64,000 nt of DNA from Planctomycetota bacterium (GTDB lineage: Bacteria; Planctomycetota; UBA8108; UBA1146), in assembly GCA_016776905.1 (NCBI GenBank), contig JADHSM010000013.1, positions 1-64,000 on the forward strand. Reading direction: 5' to 3'. Of this stretch, positions 8,668-16,243 are shown piece after piece. Both the position numbers and the translations under genes were made by a program. Under the pieces are notes generated by a model. That model ran no database searches. It had not been told where the DNA came from and saw only the letters and a program-made list of their open reading frames with translations. Every line of letters starts with the position of its first letter. Positions within the stretch are counted from its first letter, which is position 1.

Positions 8668-9909
8668 ATGCTCAGAAAATTTCGCTGCCTCAGCATCGCT
8701 GTCATCACAGTATGTTTGTCCACGCCCGCATCGTCGCAAGATCCGATCAGGATGGAGACGGATATCCGTCTTCGTTGGGAACATCGCACACCTTTCCCTG
8801 CGGATGATGTGACTCGTGGTTTCTCAAGAACCCGAATGAGTTTTTTCACCGAGTTCAATGACCTGATTCAATTTCAAATGACAGTCCGTGATTCACGTTT
8901 TCTTCTATCAGGAGCAGACGAATCCGAGGTCACTGATACACCTCAGATGCAGGTACTCAGTTTTGAAATCGACGATGTCAGCAGAATCCATTCTTATCTG
9001 GATTTCATGGCAGGCTGGAATCTTAAATTCGGCGCAATGGATTTGCCCACATACAACAGGGGGCGAATCATTCACGCGGATGAGTGGAGTAACTTGGGGC
9101 CAACAACCTCCGGTGGATATCGATTGCAGCGCTCTCTTCTTGATGATGCTCTCGATATCAACTTTCACCACTTGACGATCTCTCGTGATCTGACAGATGC
9201 AAATAATGTGGGTGAGTATGCATTGGGTTTGCACGTCGAAATGAATGAGTTGCCGTTTGTAGAAGCGAGTGCTTTCCTTTGGAAGTATCGGGCTGATCAA
9301 TCGAATGCTGATTCTGCCAGTGCGAGCGGTAATGCTGATCCTGGTAGCACCAAAGAGGACACATACGGTATGGCGCTCAACTTAAGAGAGGGTTTGATCG
9401 AAAATCTTTCTCTCTCTGTGGAGTACGCTTTACAGGATGGTGACCGTTATTCTTCCGAATTCGACGCCATCCAGCGTCTCGATTCTCTCTACTATGCCAT
9501 CGAAGGTGAGTATGACTTGCCTCCTCAAGAGGGAATTTGGGATCTGGATCTTGTTGTGGGTCACATCAGGGCGACTGGAACTTCGAGTGGAGCGACAAGG
9601 AATGAAGCATTCCTGTCTCCCTTTGGAACTCCTCATGGCACCCATGGAATCGCTGACATCATCGATAACAGTAATGTTAAGAACACATACTTCGGCGTTC
9701 GCACCCGTGCTTTCGATACTGATTGGCAAATCACCTACCACGAGCTTCGTGCGGATCAGGGGGAAGACTGGGGAGACGAGTTAGATATCGTTGCCGAGCA
9801 CACCTGGGGCGACCTAGAGGTGGAATACGGGGCTGCGAAATTCATCTCTACCAATGGAGCACTCGAAACCACGACCTTCTTCTACGCTCAGTCATACTGG
9901 AATTTTTAA
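8668..9909 (+). CDS. Outer-membrane porin, second copy (alginate-export-like)
   Basis: 413 residues with a signal peptide (MLRKFRCLSIAVITVCLSTPASS) and a C-terminal aromatic end (FFYAQSYWNF) typical of an outer-membrane barrel. It resembles the preceding gene in layout: DIRLRWEH at the start, IIHADEWSNLGP in the middle, and the shared motif PHGTHGIADI about two thirds along. IIHADEWSNLGP matches the usual N-x-D-W region of alginate-export-like porins. The start at 8668 follows AAGGGAG and gives the signal peptide; an ATG at 8578 would put the tandem repeats into the protein and hide the signal peptide. Codon bias is weaker than in the first porin, so expression is probably lower. Substrate unknown. 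Confidence 0.78.
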   Translation: MLRKFRCLSIAVITVCLSTPASSQDPIRMETDIRLRWEHRTPFPADDVTRGFSRTRMSFFTEFNDLIQFQMTVRDSRFLLSGADESEVTDTPQMQVLSFEIDDVSRIHSYLDFMAGWNLKFGAMDLPTYNRGRIIHADEWSNLGPTTSGGYRLQRSLLDDALDINFHHLTISRDLTDANNVGEYALGLHVEMNELPFVEASAFLWKYRADQSNADSASASGNADPGSTKEDTYGMALNLREGLIENLSLSVEYALQDGDRYSSEFDAIQRLDSLYYAIEGEYDLPPQEGIWDLDLVVGHIRATGTSSGATRNEAFLSPFGTPHGTHGIADIIDNSNVKNTYFGVRTRAFDTDWQITYHELRADQGEDWGDELDIVAEHTWGDLEVEYGAAKFISTNGALETTTFFYAQSYWNF

Positions 9910-9952
9910 TCTGATCGCTGGAGCTCGATACTGAAGTTTTGAGCTTGGAAAT

Positions 9953-10000
9953 AAAAAAGGGAACCCATCGATGCGGCCGCATCGATGGGTTCCCTTTTTT
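9953..10000. terminator. Perfect 48-bp palindrome, bidirectional terminator
   Basis: Every base of the first half (9953-9976) pairs with the second half (9977-10000). The centre is GCGGCCGC and the outer arms are A6/T6, so each strand gives a GC-rich hairpin followed by a T run. It lies between the convergent porin and lepB genes, 17 bases before the lepB stop, and should stop transcription from both sides. Confidence 0.95.
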
Positions 10001-10017
10001 TAATGGATGCTGACGAC

Positions 10018-10632
10018 CTAGAAGAGTGTGAGGTTATCCAAAGGCCAAAGTCTCAAGAGGACTTTGCCCTTTACGTTTTCAAGAGGCACCACGCCGAAAT
10101 CTCTACTGTCGCGACTCTGAGGTCTGTTGTCTCCGAGGACAAACATGGTGCCATCTCCGACAAGGAGTGATTCTCCGGGGCGCTGCGGGAAAATGACGCG
10201 ACGCGTGTAGTCCTCTGTCAGCGGTTTGCCATTCAGGTGTACTTTTTCGCCGATCAATTCGATCGTATCTCCTGGAATGGCAATGACTCTTTTGATGAGG
10301 TTTTTGCTGGAGTCCTCCGGCGAACTAAAGATCACCAAATCTCCCCTGTCGACTTTCACCAGTGCTGGGCTGATTTTGTCGACCATGACCCGCTCACCAT
10401 CAAAAAGAGTCGGTTCCATGGAATGCCCGCTGATGGCGTAAACCTGTGTGACAAAAGTATGGAGCAGCAATGCCAATGGGAATGCGATACAGAGCACAAG
10501 GAGGACCTCGAGGGCCAGTCGCCTGAATGGATTCTGCTGACTGTGCGGAGCATGAGATTCTCCGGAGGCAGAGGTCCCAGAAGGCGTGGTCGTCGATTCC
10601 AGAGGATCAGGAGGAGATTCGAAGCCATTCAT
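10018..10632 (-). CDS. lepB: Signal peptidase I
   Basis: 204 residues. A cytoplasmic Pro/Ser-rich tail (1-36) precedes one membrane segment (about 40-62) and then the catalytic domain. The nucleophile Ser71 is in GHSMEPTL, the general base Lys114 in LIKRVIAIPGD, and the conserved GDNRPQSRDSRDFG box follows near the end. It removes signal peptides from proteins exported by the Sec system, which fits the many secreted proteins encoded in this window. Begins six bases after the upstream membrane-protein gene, in a purH operon. Confidence 0.95.
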   Translation of the reverse strand: MNGFESPPDPLESTTTPSGTSASGESHAPHSQQNPFRRLALEVLLVLCIAFPLALLLHTFVTQVYAISGHSMEPTLFDGERVMVDKISPALVKVDRGDLVIFSSPEDSSKNLIKRVIAIPGDTIELIGEKVHLNGKPLTEDYTRRVIFPQRPGESLLVGDGTMFVLGDNRPQSRDSRDFGVVPLENVKGKVLLRLWPLDNLTLF

Positions 10633-10638
10633 AGGGGA

Positions 10639-11172
10639 TTATTGCCCCTCTTTGAAGGAGCTTGTCGGGGAGTTCCCATGCAGATCGGAGTCGTTCGGCT
10701 CTGATTCTGAGGTTTGCCGAGAAGCGACAAGAGGTTTGGAATCTTGAATCAACTTTTTTTGGGTGTTCAGCCATTTTTGCCAATCGGCGGGGTTTGATCC
10801 AAAATCTTTACCAGAGAGGCGAACTAATTCCTGATGGATCGTCTTGGCAGTCTCATGGGAGCAGCCCTTCATCGCTTGAATCAGGATTTCAATAGCAGCG
10901 ACATGTTGCAGTCCTGGCTGAAGACGAATGAGCGAGCGAGCCATGATGCTTTGTCTGCGTCGGGTCCATGAACCGAGCAAGTTCTCCAGCAACACCCCAG
11001 CAAGGGTGATTCCCAGTGCGAAACGTAGAAATCCCTCAGTATTGGAGAAGAGGACTGTGGTCACCCAAGAATAGATCCCTAAGCCCAGATCCATAATGGT
11101 GAACAATGTCGCAAACAGAGTTGAGATCCAGAAAAACCTCAATGCCTTAGTGAAGGCCACCAGTGTTTTCAT
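10639..11172 (-). CDS. Small membrane protein of unknown function
   Basis: 177 residues. Two membrane segments (about 12-38 and 47-68) are followed by a cytoplasmic helical part (about 75-150) and a polar Ser-rich tail. The segment GSNPADWQKWLNTQKK resembles the Gly-x-x-x-x-x-W-x-x-W motif that closes HEAT-like regions in planctomycete proteins, but I do not recognise the family. The ATG at 11172 sits behind AGGGGG and seven bases after the purH stop; an upstream start at 11220 would overlap purH. Probably co-transcribed with purH and lepB. Confidence 0.55.
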   Translation of the reverse strand: MKTLVAFTKALRFFWISTLFATLFTIMDLGLGIYSWVTTVLFSNTEGFLRFALGITLAGVLLENLLGSWTRRRQSIMARSLIRLQPGLQHVAAIEILIQAMKGCSHETAKTIHQELVRLSGKDFGSNPADWQKWLNTQKKLIQDSKPLVASRQTSESEPNDSDLHGNSPTSSFKEGQ

Positions 11173-11179
11173 AAGCCCC

Positions 11180-12781
11180 CTAATGGCGGAAGTGTCTTTC
11201 TCCCGTAAATACCATAGCAATCCCCGCCTGATTGGCGACCTCGATCACTTCTGGGTCTCTACGAGAACCTCCCGGTTGAATCACGGCAGTGACTCCTGCT
11301 TCGATGGCGGCTTCGACACCGTCTGGGAAAGGGAAGAACGCATCTGAAGCGAGAACTGATCCGGTGGCTTTTTCGCCTGCTTTACGGACGGCGATGTGGA
11401 CAGCGTCGACTCTGCTGGGTTGCCCCGCACCGACTCCAGTCACAGCATTATTCTGAGCGAGAAGTATGCCATTGGATTTCACGTGGGGGAGAACTCTCCA
11501 ACCGAAGAGCAGATCTCGCCATTCTTCTTCCGTAGGAATCCTGTCTGTGACGGTTTCGTAGTCGTCGACTCCACGGATAGATACATCCTTCGTCTGCAGA
11601 AGCATCGCTCCTGGAACGGCTCGGGCTTCGATAGGGACTCCACCATCATCCCCGAAGAATCCACCTTCGAGTACTCGGCAAGATTGACCCCATTTGGCAC
11701 CCTCACGGATCGCTTCGATGCTGCCGTCCTCATAAGAGGGGGCATGAATCACTTCAAAAAAGTGATCTTTGGTACTGATCTTCTTCGCCAATTCAACACT
11801 TAAAGGACCCGATAAAGCCAGAATGCCGCCAAAGGCACTGACAGGATCTCCTGCGAGAGCGAGATCAAAAGCGGATTCGAGATGGGTACTTTCACTCGCT
11901 CCACATGGGAGGCAATGCTTGACGATAACAGCTGCGGAACCCTCGAGTCCTCGACAGCAATCGATGGCGGCAGAGGCGTCGAGGATGTTGTTGTAGGAGA
12001 GTTCCTTGCCGCCGTGACATATCGCTTCAGCGATAGAGAAACTGTCACCGTCATTCCGCTGGTACCAAGCGGCTTCTTGATGCGGGTTTTCGCCGTATCG
12101 CAAATCTCCGACTCGGTGCCATTGCTCTGTGACTGTTCCGGGGAAGGGGCCGTCCATTTGTTGGCCGAACCAATTCGAAATCGAAGCGTCATAGGCAGCG
12201 GTTCTGCGGAAAGCTTCTAAAGCCAGCTGGTTCCGTGTTTCTGCACTCAGTTGACCGGTCGTTTCTTTCAACTCATGAATCAAAGCAGGGTAACTATCTG
12301 GGTCGACGACGACGGCGACATCGAGATGGTTTTTAGCGGCGGCTCGTACCATGGCTGGACCACCGATGTCGATCTGCTCAATGGTGTCAGAGAAACTGGC
12401 CCCTGAAGCCGCAGTTCTCTCGAAAGGGTATAGATTCACCACGAGTAGATCGATGGGCGGGATTCCATATTCATCGCAGGATTCTAGGTCACCCTTCACG
12501 GAGCGTCGCGCCAGAAGGCCACCATGAATACGGGGATGCAAAGTCTTGATTCGACCATCCATCATCTCCGGGAACCCGGTCACATCTTCCACTGGGCGAA
12601 CAGGAATCCCCGCTTCTCTCAGGGTTTTTGCCGTTCCGCCCGTGGAGAGGATCTCCACTCCCAGATGCACGAGTTCCTGACAGAAATCGACGACTCCAGA
12701 TTTGTCACTGACGGTGACCAGAGCCCTACTCACCATCCGGGGATCGCTATTCTCAGGGGAGGAATTTTCAGTATTAGACAT
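11180..12781 (-). CDS. purH: Bifunctional AICAR transformylase/IMP cyclohydrolase
   Basis: 533 residues, the usual length. The N-terminal MGS-like domain (about 15-210) holds [24 protein letters not shown] and [14 protein letters not shown], the IMP-cyclohydrolase signature. The C-terminal transformylase domain carries [15 protein letters not shown] and the catalytic Lys-His pair in [10 protein letters not shown]. It makes the last two steps of purine synthesis: formylation of AICAR and ring closure to IMP. I take ATG 12781 (AAGGG upstream) as the start rather than 12808. First gene of a purH-membrane protein-lepB operon. purF at 25650 serves the same pathway. Confidence 0.95.
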   Translation of the reverse strand: MSNTENSSPENSDPRMVSRALVTVSDKSGVVDFCQELVHLGVEILSTGGTAKTLREAGIPVRPVEDVTGFPEMMDGRIKTLHPRIHGGLLARRSVKGDLESCDEYGIPPIDLLVVNLYPFERTAASGASFSDTIEQIDIGGPAMVRAAAKNHLDVAVVVDPDSYPALIHELKETTGQLSAETRNQLALEAFRRTAAYDASISNWFGQQMDGPFPGTVTEQWHRVGDLRYGENPHQEAAWYQRNDGDSFSIAEAICHGGKELSYNNILDASAAIDCCRGLEGSAAVIVKHCLPCGASESTHLESAFDLALAGDPVSAFGGILALSGPLSVELAKKISTKDHFFEVIHAPSYEDGSIEAIREGAKWGQSCRVLEGGFFGDDGGVPIEARAVPGAMLLQTKDVSIRGVDDYETVTDRIPTEEEWRDLLFGWRVLPHVKSNGILLAQNNAVTGVGAGQPSRVDAVHIAVRKAGEKATGSVLASDAFFPFPDGVEAAIEAGVTAVIQPGGSRRDPEVIEVANQAGIAMVFTGERHFRH

Positions 12782-12811
12782 GTCGTGCAAACCCTTCATA
12801 GCCGTCATGAT

Positions 12812-12827
12812 TCAGGAGTTATCCTGA
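12812..12827. promoter_or_regulatory. Inverted repeat between purH and xseA
   Basis: TCAGGA-GTTA-TCCTGA, a perfect 6-bp dyad in the 168-base divergent gap between purH and xseA. It does not match the known purine-repressor box. It could be an operator or a leader hairpin; nothing else supports a function. Confidence 0.3.
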
Positions 12828-12949
12828 GGTCTCTGCTGCTAGGTGCCAAGAAACGCGAATGGCAGGAATCGGAAGTTTCGAAAATTCTTGCTGTTGATTC
12901 CGGACCAGACCTTGAGGTCGAGTCTCGCTGCTCGCACACTCGAAGGGGG

Positions 12950-14749
12950 ATGTTAGCCCGGTTACTGGTCATGGTCCAGCGAGCCGAGAGGAGTTCAGGA
13001 TTGAAGATTCTCGAATGGTGGCCTGAACAGGGGCGAATCAGGGTTCGTTTTAAATACGATCCCCTACTTGTTGCTGAGGTGAAACAGGTCGCAGGTCGTC
13101 GTTGGCACCGTGAAGACAAATATTGGTCAGTCCCCGTCTCTAGTGCCGGAGAAGCAGCACGAATACTTCTTCCTTTGGGTTTCGAAGCGGCACCCGAGGT
13201 GGAGAAACTCCTCAATGGCGAAGTCGAAGGGATCTCGGGACTCAGCGAGGAGTTTGCGGTCGTGCGGGAATCGGGACCTGGTAGAGATCAGGAAACGGTG
13301 GCCTCTGGAGATCCTGCCGACTGGTCGGTGTCTCGTCTGAATCATGAAGTCCAATCGATTCTTCGGAAGGGGTTCCCGGAAACGGTGTGGCTCGTCGGAG
13401 AAATCATGGGGGTCGACCGCAGTCTGGGACGTGGATCTGGGGCGGCTCATCTTTATTTCCGGCTAGTGGAGAAAGATCCTGACGGAGAAGGGTCGCTCGC
13501 TGAGGTCTCTGCCGTTCTGTGGAACTTCAAGGCAGACCCCTCTTTCAAAGCTTTTCAATCGAATGACACCCCACTTGAAGATGGTCTAAAAATTCGCGTG
13601 AGGGTTCGTGTGGATCTCTACATGGCTCGCGGGCAGTTTCAGGCCGTCGTTGAAGAAATGGATCCTGACTACACGTTAGGCGAGTTGGCTCGACGCAGGG
13701 AGAAGATATTGGCGGAAGTGAGGCGTCTGGGGATCGAGCGGAATAACCTGAATCTTCCGATGCCCATGACTCCGTTGAGAATAGGCGTAGTGACCAGTCA
13801 GGGAAGTGATGCGTGGAAAGACTTTCATGATGAGTTGAAATCTTCGGGCTATGCATTTCAGGTCAGTCTCCACAATGCGAGGGTTCAAGGATCACTGGCG
13901 GAGAAAGATCTTCTCAGAGCTTTCCAGTACTTTGCTGAAAGACACGATGAGTTTGATGCTGTCGTGGTGATCCGAGGTGGAGGATCAAAGACAGATTTGA
14001 TGGCCTTTGACACCCTTGAACTCGCAAAGGCTGTCGCATTGCATCCCCTCAAGGTCTTCGTCGGAATCGGGCACCATGCTGACCGTTCTGTCTTAGATGA
14101 GTTAGCGCATTCTGAAAAGACACCTACCGCTGTCGGACAGTTCCTCGTGAGTTGGGTCGATGACTCTTGGCAACAGATCCTTGAAAAAGCCAGGCGTATT
14201 CATCGAAGTTCCATCGAGCGTATTGATCGAGAGAGACAGCTGAATGTGGATCGAGGACGCTTTTTGGTCTCAAGAGGACGCAGGGCTGTGGAGATCCGAG
14301 CGGATGAGCAAGATCGTTCAAGAGTCCGCTGGCAACGACTGGGAACTCGAGCTCTGAAACAGGAGCGTCATGCGCTCGTACAAAGGGTTTTGTTGTGGAG
14401 AAGCAGAGCAGAAGGCCGGGTCTCTCGGGAGAAGAGTTTGCTTCGAATGAAACGAGAGCAATTGCAGTCGTCTGCTCTCAGGGGTGTCGAGAGTCAGGGC
14501 GTGGCGCTGCAACTCAGGACGGATCGCTTCAGCACCTTACCGAAAGATCGAATTGAGCGGGAAATGGAGCGCTGGCGCGCACGTTCTGACAGGATTCGAT
14601 CTTTAGATCCTGTCCACATCCTTGCCCGGGGCTTCGCATGGGTCAAAAATGCGGAGGGTCAGACGGTTCGCCGCACGGGAGAGGTCGAGGTGGGGGATAC
14701 GATCGTTGTAAGGCTTCAGGACGGTTCTGTAGATGCCCGAGTGGAGTAA
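12950..14749 (+). CDS. xseA: Exodeoxyribonuclease VII large subunit with N-terminal extension
   Basis: 599 residues with this start, about 140 more than E. coli XseA. From about residue 130: the OB-fold part (WSVSRLNHEVQSILRKGFPETVWLVGEI), then the catalytic region with RIGVVTSQGSDAWKDF, VVIRGGGSKTDLMAFD and FVGIGHHADRSVLDELAHSEKTPTAVGQF, then a long basic coiled coil, then the closing DPVHILARGFAWV. The family degrades single-stranded DNA to oligonucleotides. Residues about 15-85 are a separate small domain (RIRVRFKYDPLLVAEVKQV, then GRRWHREDKYWSVP), reminiscent of a HARP-like annealing domain. The start is uncertain: ATG 12950 touches its AAGGGGG; the frame is open well upstream, opposite purH. 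Confidence 0.85.
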   Translation: MLARLLVMVQRAERSSGLKILEWWPEQGRIRVRFKYDPLLVAEVKQVAGRRWHREDKYWSVPVSSAGEAARILLPLGFEAAPEVEKLLNGEVEGISGLSEEFAVVRESGPGRDQETVASGDPADWSVSRLNHEVQSILRKGFPETVWLVGEIMGVDRSLGRGSGAAHLYFRLVEKDPDGEGSLAEVSAVLWNFKADPSFKAFQSNDTPLEDGLKIRVRVRVDLYMARGQFQAVVEEMDPDYTLGELARRREKILAEVRRLGIERNNLNLPMPMTPLRIGVVTSQGSDAWKDFHDELKSSGYAFQVSLHNARVQGSLAEKDLLRAFQYFAERHDEFDAVVVIRGGGSKTDLMAFDTLELAKAVALHPLKVFVGIGHHADRSVLDELAHSEKTPTAVGQFLVSWVDDSWQQILEKARRIHRSSIERIDRERQLNVDRGRFLVSRGRRAVEIRADEQDRSRVRWQRLGTRALKQERHALVQRVLLWRSRAEGRVSREKSLLRMKREQLQSSALRGVESQGVALQLRTDRFSTLPKDRIEREMERWRARSDRIRSLDPVHILARGFAWVKNAEGQTVRRTGEVEVGDTIVVRLQDGSVDARVE

Positions 14750-14914
14750 AAACAGAGCAGGATTCCTGGATCTCTTCTTTAACGGACCTGTCAGACCTTC
14801 GATCAGAACGATATATTGGCACTTTGGAGAAACGAGTCTTGTCGAGCCGGCGTTGGCTGGCGGAGAATCTTACGGATTTCTTGATAGATCGTTTCGTGAC
14901 AGAAATGGAAACTG

Positions 14915-15169
14915 ATGTCTGCGAAGAAAAACACAGAACCCGGTTACCGAGAAGCAACAGAAGAGATCGACGCTATCCTCAATAGAATAGAGGATTCTCG
15001 GGAGATCGATGTTGACGCCCTTGCCGATGATGTCGAGCGAGCAGCGGAACTGTTGCAGATCTGTGGGGATCGTTTGAAGAAAGCGGAACTTCGTGTTCAA
15101 GAGGTCGCTGAACGCCTTGTGAGTGAAGACGAGGCGAATGACCCAGATGCAGAGTCAGAGAATCCCTGA
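14915..15169 (+). CDS. xseB: Exodeoxyribonuclease VII small subunit
   Basis: 84 residues, the family size. It has the usual three-helix pattern: YREATEEIDAILNRIED, then a helix centred on LADDVERAAELLQICGDRL, then KAELRVQEVAERL, and an acidic tail. It stabilises and regulates the large subunit encoded 165 bases upstream. Codons and order (xseA, xseB) match the common arrangement. Confidence 0.9.
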   Translation: MSAKKNTEPGYREATEEIDAILNRIEDSREIDVDALADDVERAAELLQICGDRLKKAELRVQEVAERLVSEDEANDPDAESENP

Positions 15170-15197
15170 TTCAGGACTATAGAGAGAGGACCGACTC

Positions 15198-16127
15198 ATG
15201 TCGCTCGTCGTCGTTGGCAGTGTTGCCTTTGATAGTATTCAAACCCCGGATGGCGCTCTAGAGAACGCCCTTGGGGGATCCGCAGTCCACTTTTCCATGG
15301 CCGCCTCATATTTCGGAGGCGTTCAATTGGTGGGAGTCGTCGGCGAAGATTTCCCTGTTGAGCATCGACAGTTGCTCACGGATCGTGGGATTTGCATCGA
15401 TGGACTCGAAGTGGTTGAGGGCGGAAAGACTTTCCGCTGGTCAGGGAAATATTTTGACGACATGGATCGCAGGGAAACCCTCAGTGTCGATCTGAACGTC
15501 TTCGAAAATTTCAGGCCAGATCTGCCGGGCTCCTATAGGAATGCCCAGTACCTCTTCCTTGGAAATGGCGCGCCTGTGACTCAGGCGAGTGTGCTAGACC
15601 AGATGGGCTCTCGCCCATTTACGGTGGTCGACACGATGGATCTGTGGATCGATATCGCCCGTCCAGACTTGGAGTCTCTTGTTTCCAATGTCGATGCATT
15701 GGTTCTCAACGACGAGGAATCCCAACAGCTTTCTGGAGAGAAGAATGTTGTTCTAGCAGGACGCAAAATTCTCGCCATGGGCCCTCGTTACGTGATCACG
15801 AAGCGCGGGCAGCATGGAGCCATGATTTTTCATGCAGATGGCGAAGTGACCCTTCCTGCAATCCCACTCGGAAATGTAGTGGATCCCACGGGAGCAGGAG
15901 ATTCTTTCGCAGGAGGAATGATGGGCTGCCTTCTTCGCAGTGATCGTACTGATTTGCAAGGGATCAAAGTGGCAGTTGCATGGGGAACAGTGACAGCATC
16001 ATTCTGCTGCCAAGGATTTGGTGTTGAGGGGTTGAAGAAAATCAGTCCTACAGATCTTCAGGAAAGGTTCGGGCAATACAGGAATATGCTCGAGTTGGAT
16101 CCAGTGGAGATTCCGCAAATCACCTGA
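15198..16127 (+). CDS. PfkB/ribokinase-family sugar kinase
   Basis: 309 residues, typical of the family. The N-terminal glycine region (GGSAVHFSMAASYFGG) binds substrate; the C-terminal signature DPTGAGDSFAGGMMG holds the anion hole and the catalytic Asp. It phosphorylates a sugar, nucleoside or related alcohol with ATP; the substrate cannot be read from sequence. The N-terminal part resembles family members annotated as adenosine or 2-keto-3-deoxygluconate kinases without a clear winner. Ribosome site GAGAGAGGA lies 7 bases before the ATG; it follows xseB by 28 bases and may share its transcript. Confidence 0.85.
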   Translation: MSLVVVGSVAFDSIQTPDGALENALGGSAVHFSMAASYFGGVQLVGVVGEDFPVEHRQLLTDRGICIDGLEVVEGGKTFRWSGKYFDDMDRRETLSVDLNVFENFRPDLPGSYRNAQYLFLGNGAPVTQASVLDQMGSRPFTVVDTMDLWIDIARPDLESLVSNVDALVLNDEESQQLSGEKNVVLAGRKILAMGPRYVITKRGQHGAMIFHADGEVTLPAIPLGNVVDPTGAGDSFAGGMMGCLLRSDRTDLQGIKVAVAWGTVTASFCCQGFGVEGLKKISPTDLQERFGQYRNMLELDPVEIPQIT

Positions 16128-16243
16128 TTCCATCCATTCAGTTCTCTTGAACAAATAAGCTCTGGATACGATCATGAATTCAGGCGAATGACGATGGTTA
16201 CCCCGAGTCTATAGAGGCTCATGAATCTGGAAGAGTGGCATCG

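Noticed and set aside
12524-12949. Upstream extension of the xseA frame opposite purH
   Set aside because: It is antisense to most of the N-terminal part of purH and has no ribosome site at its first ATG; kept as shadow, although the exact xseA start stays open.
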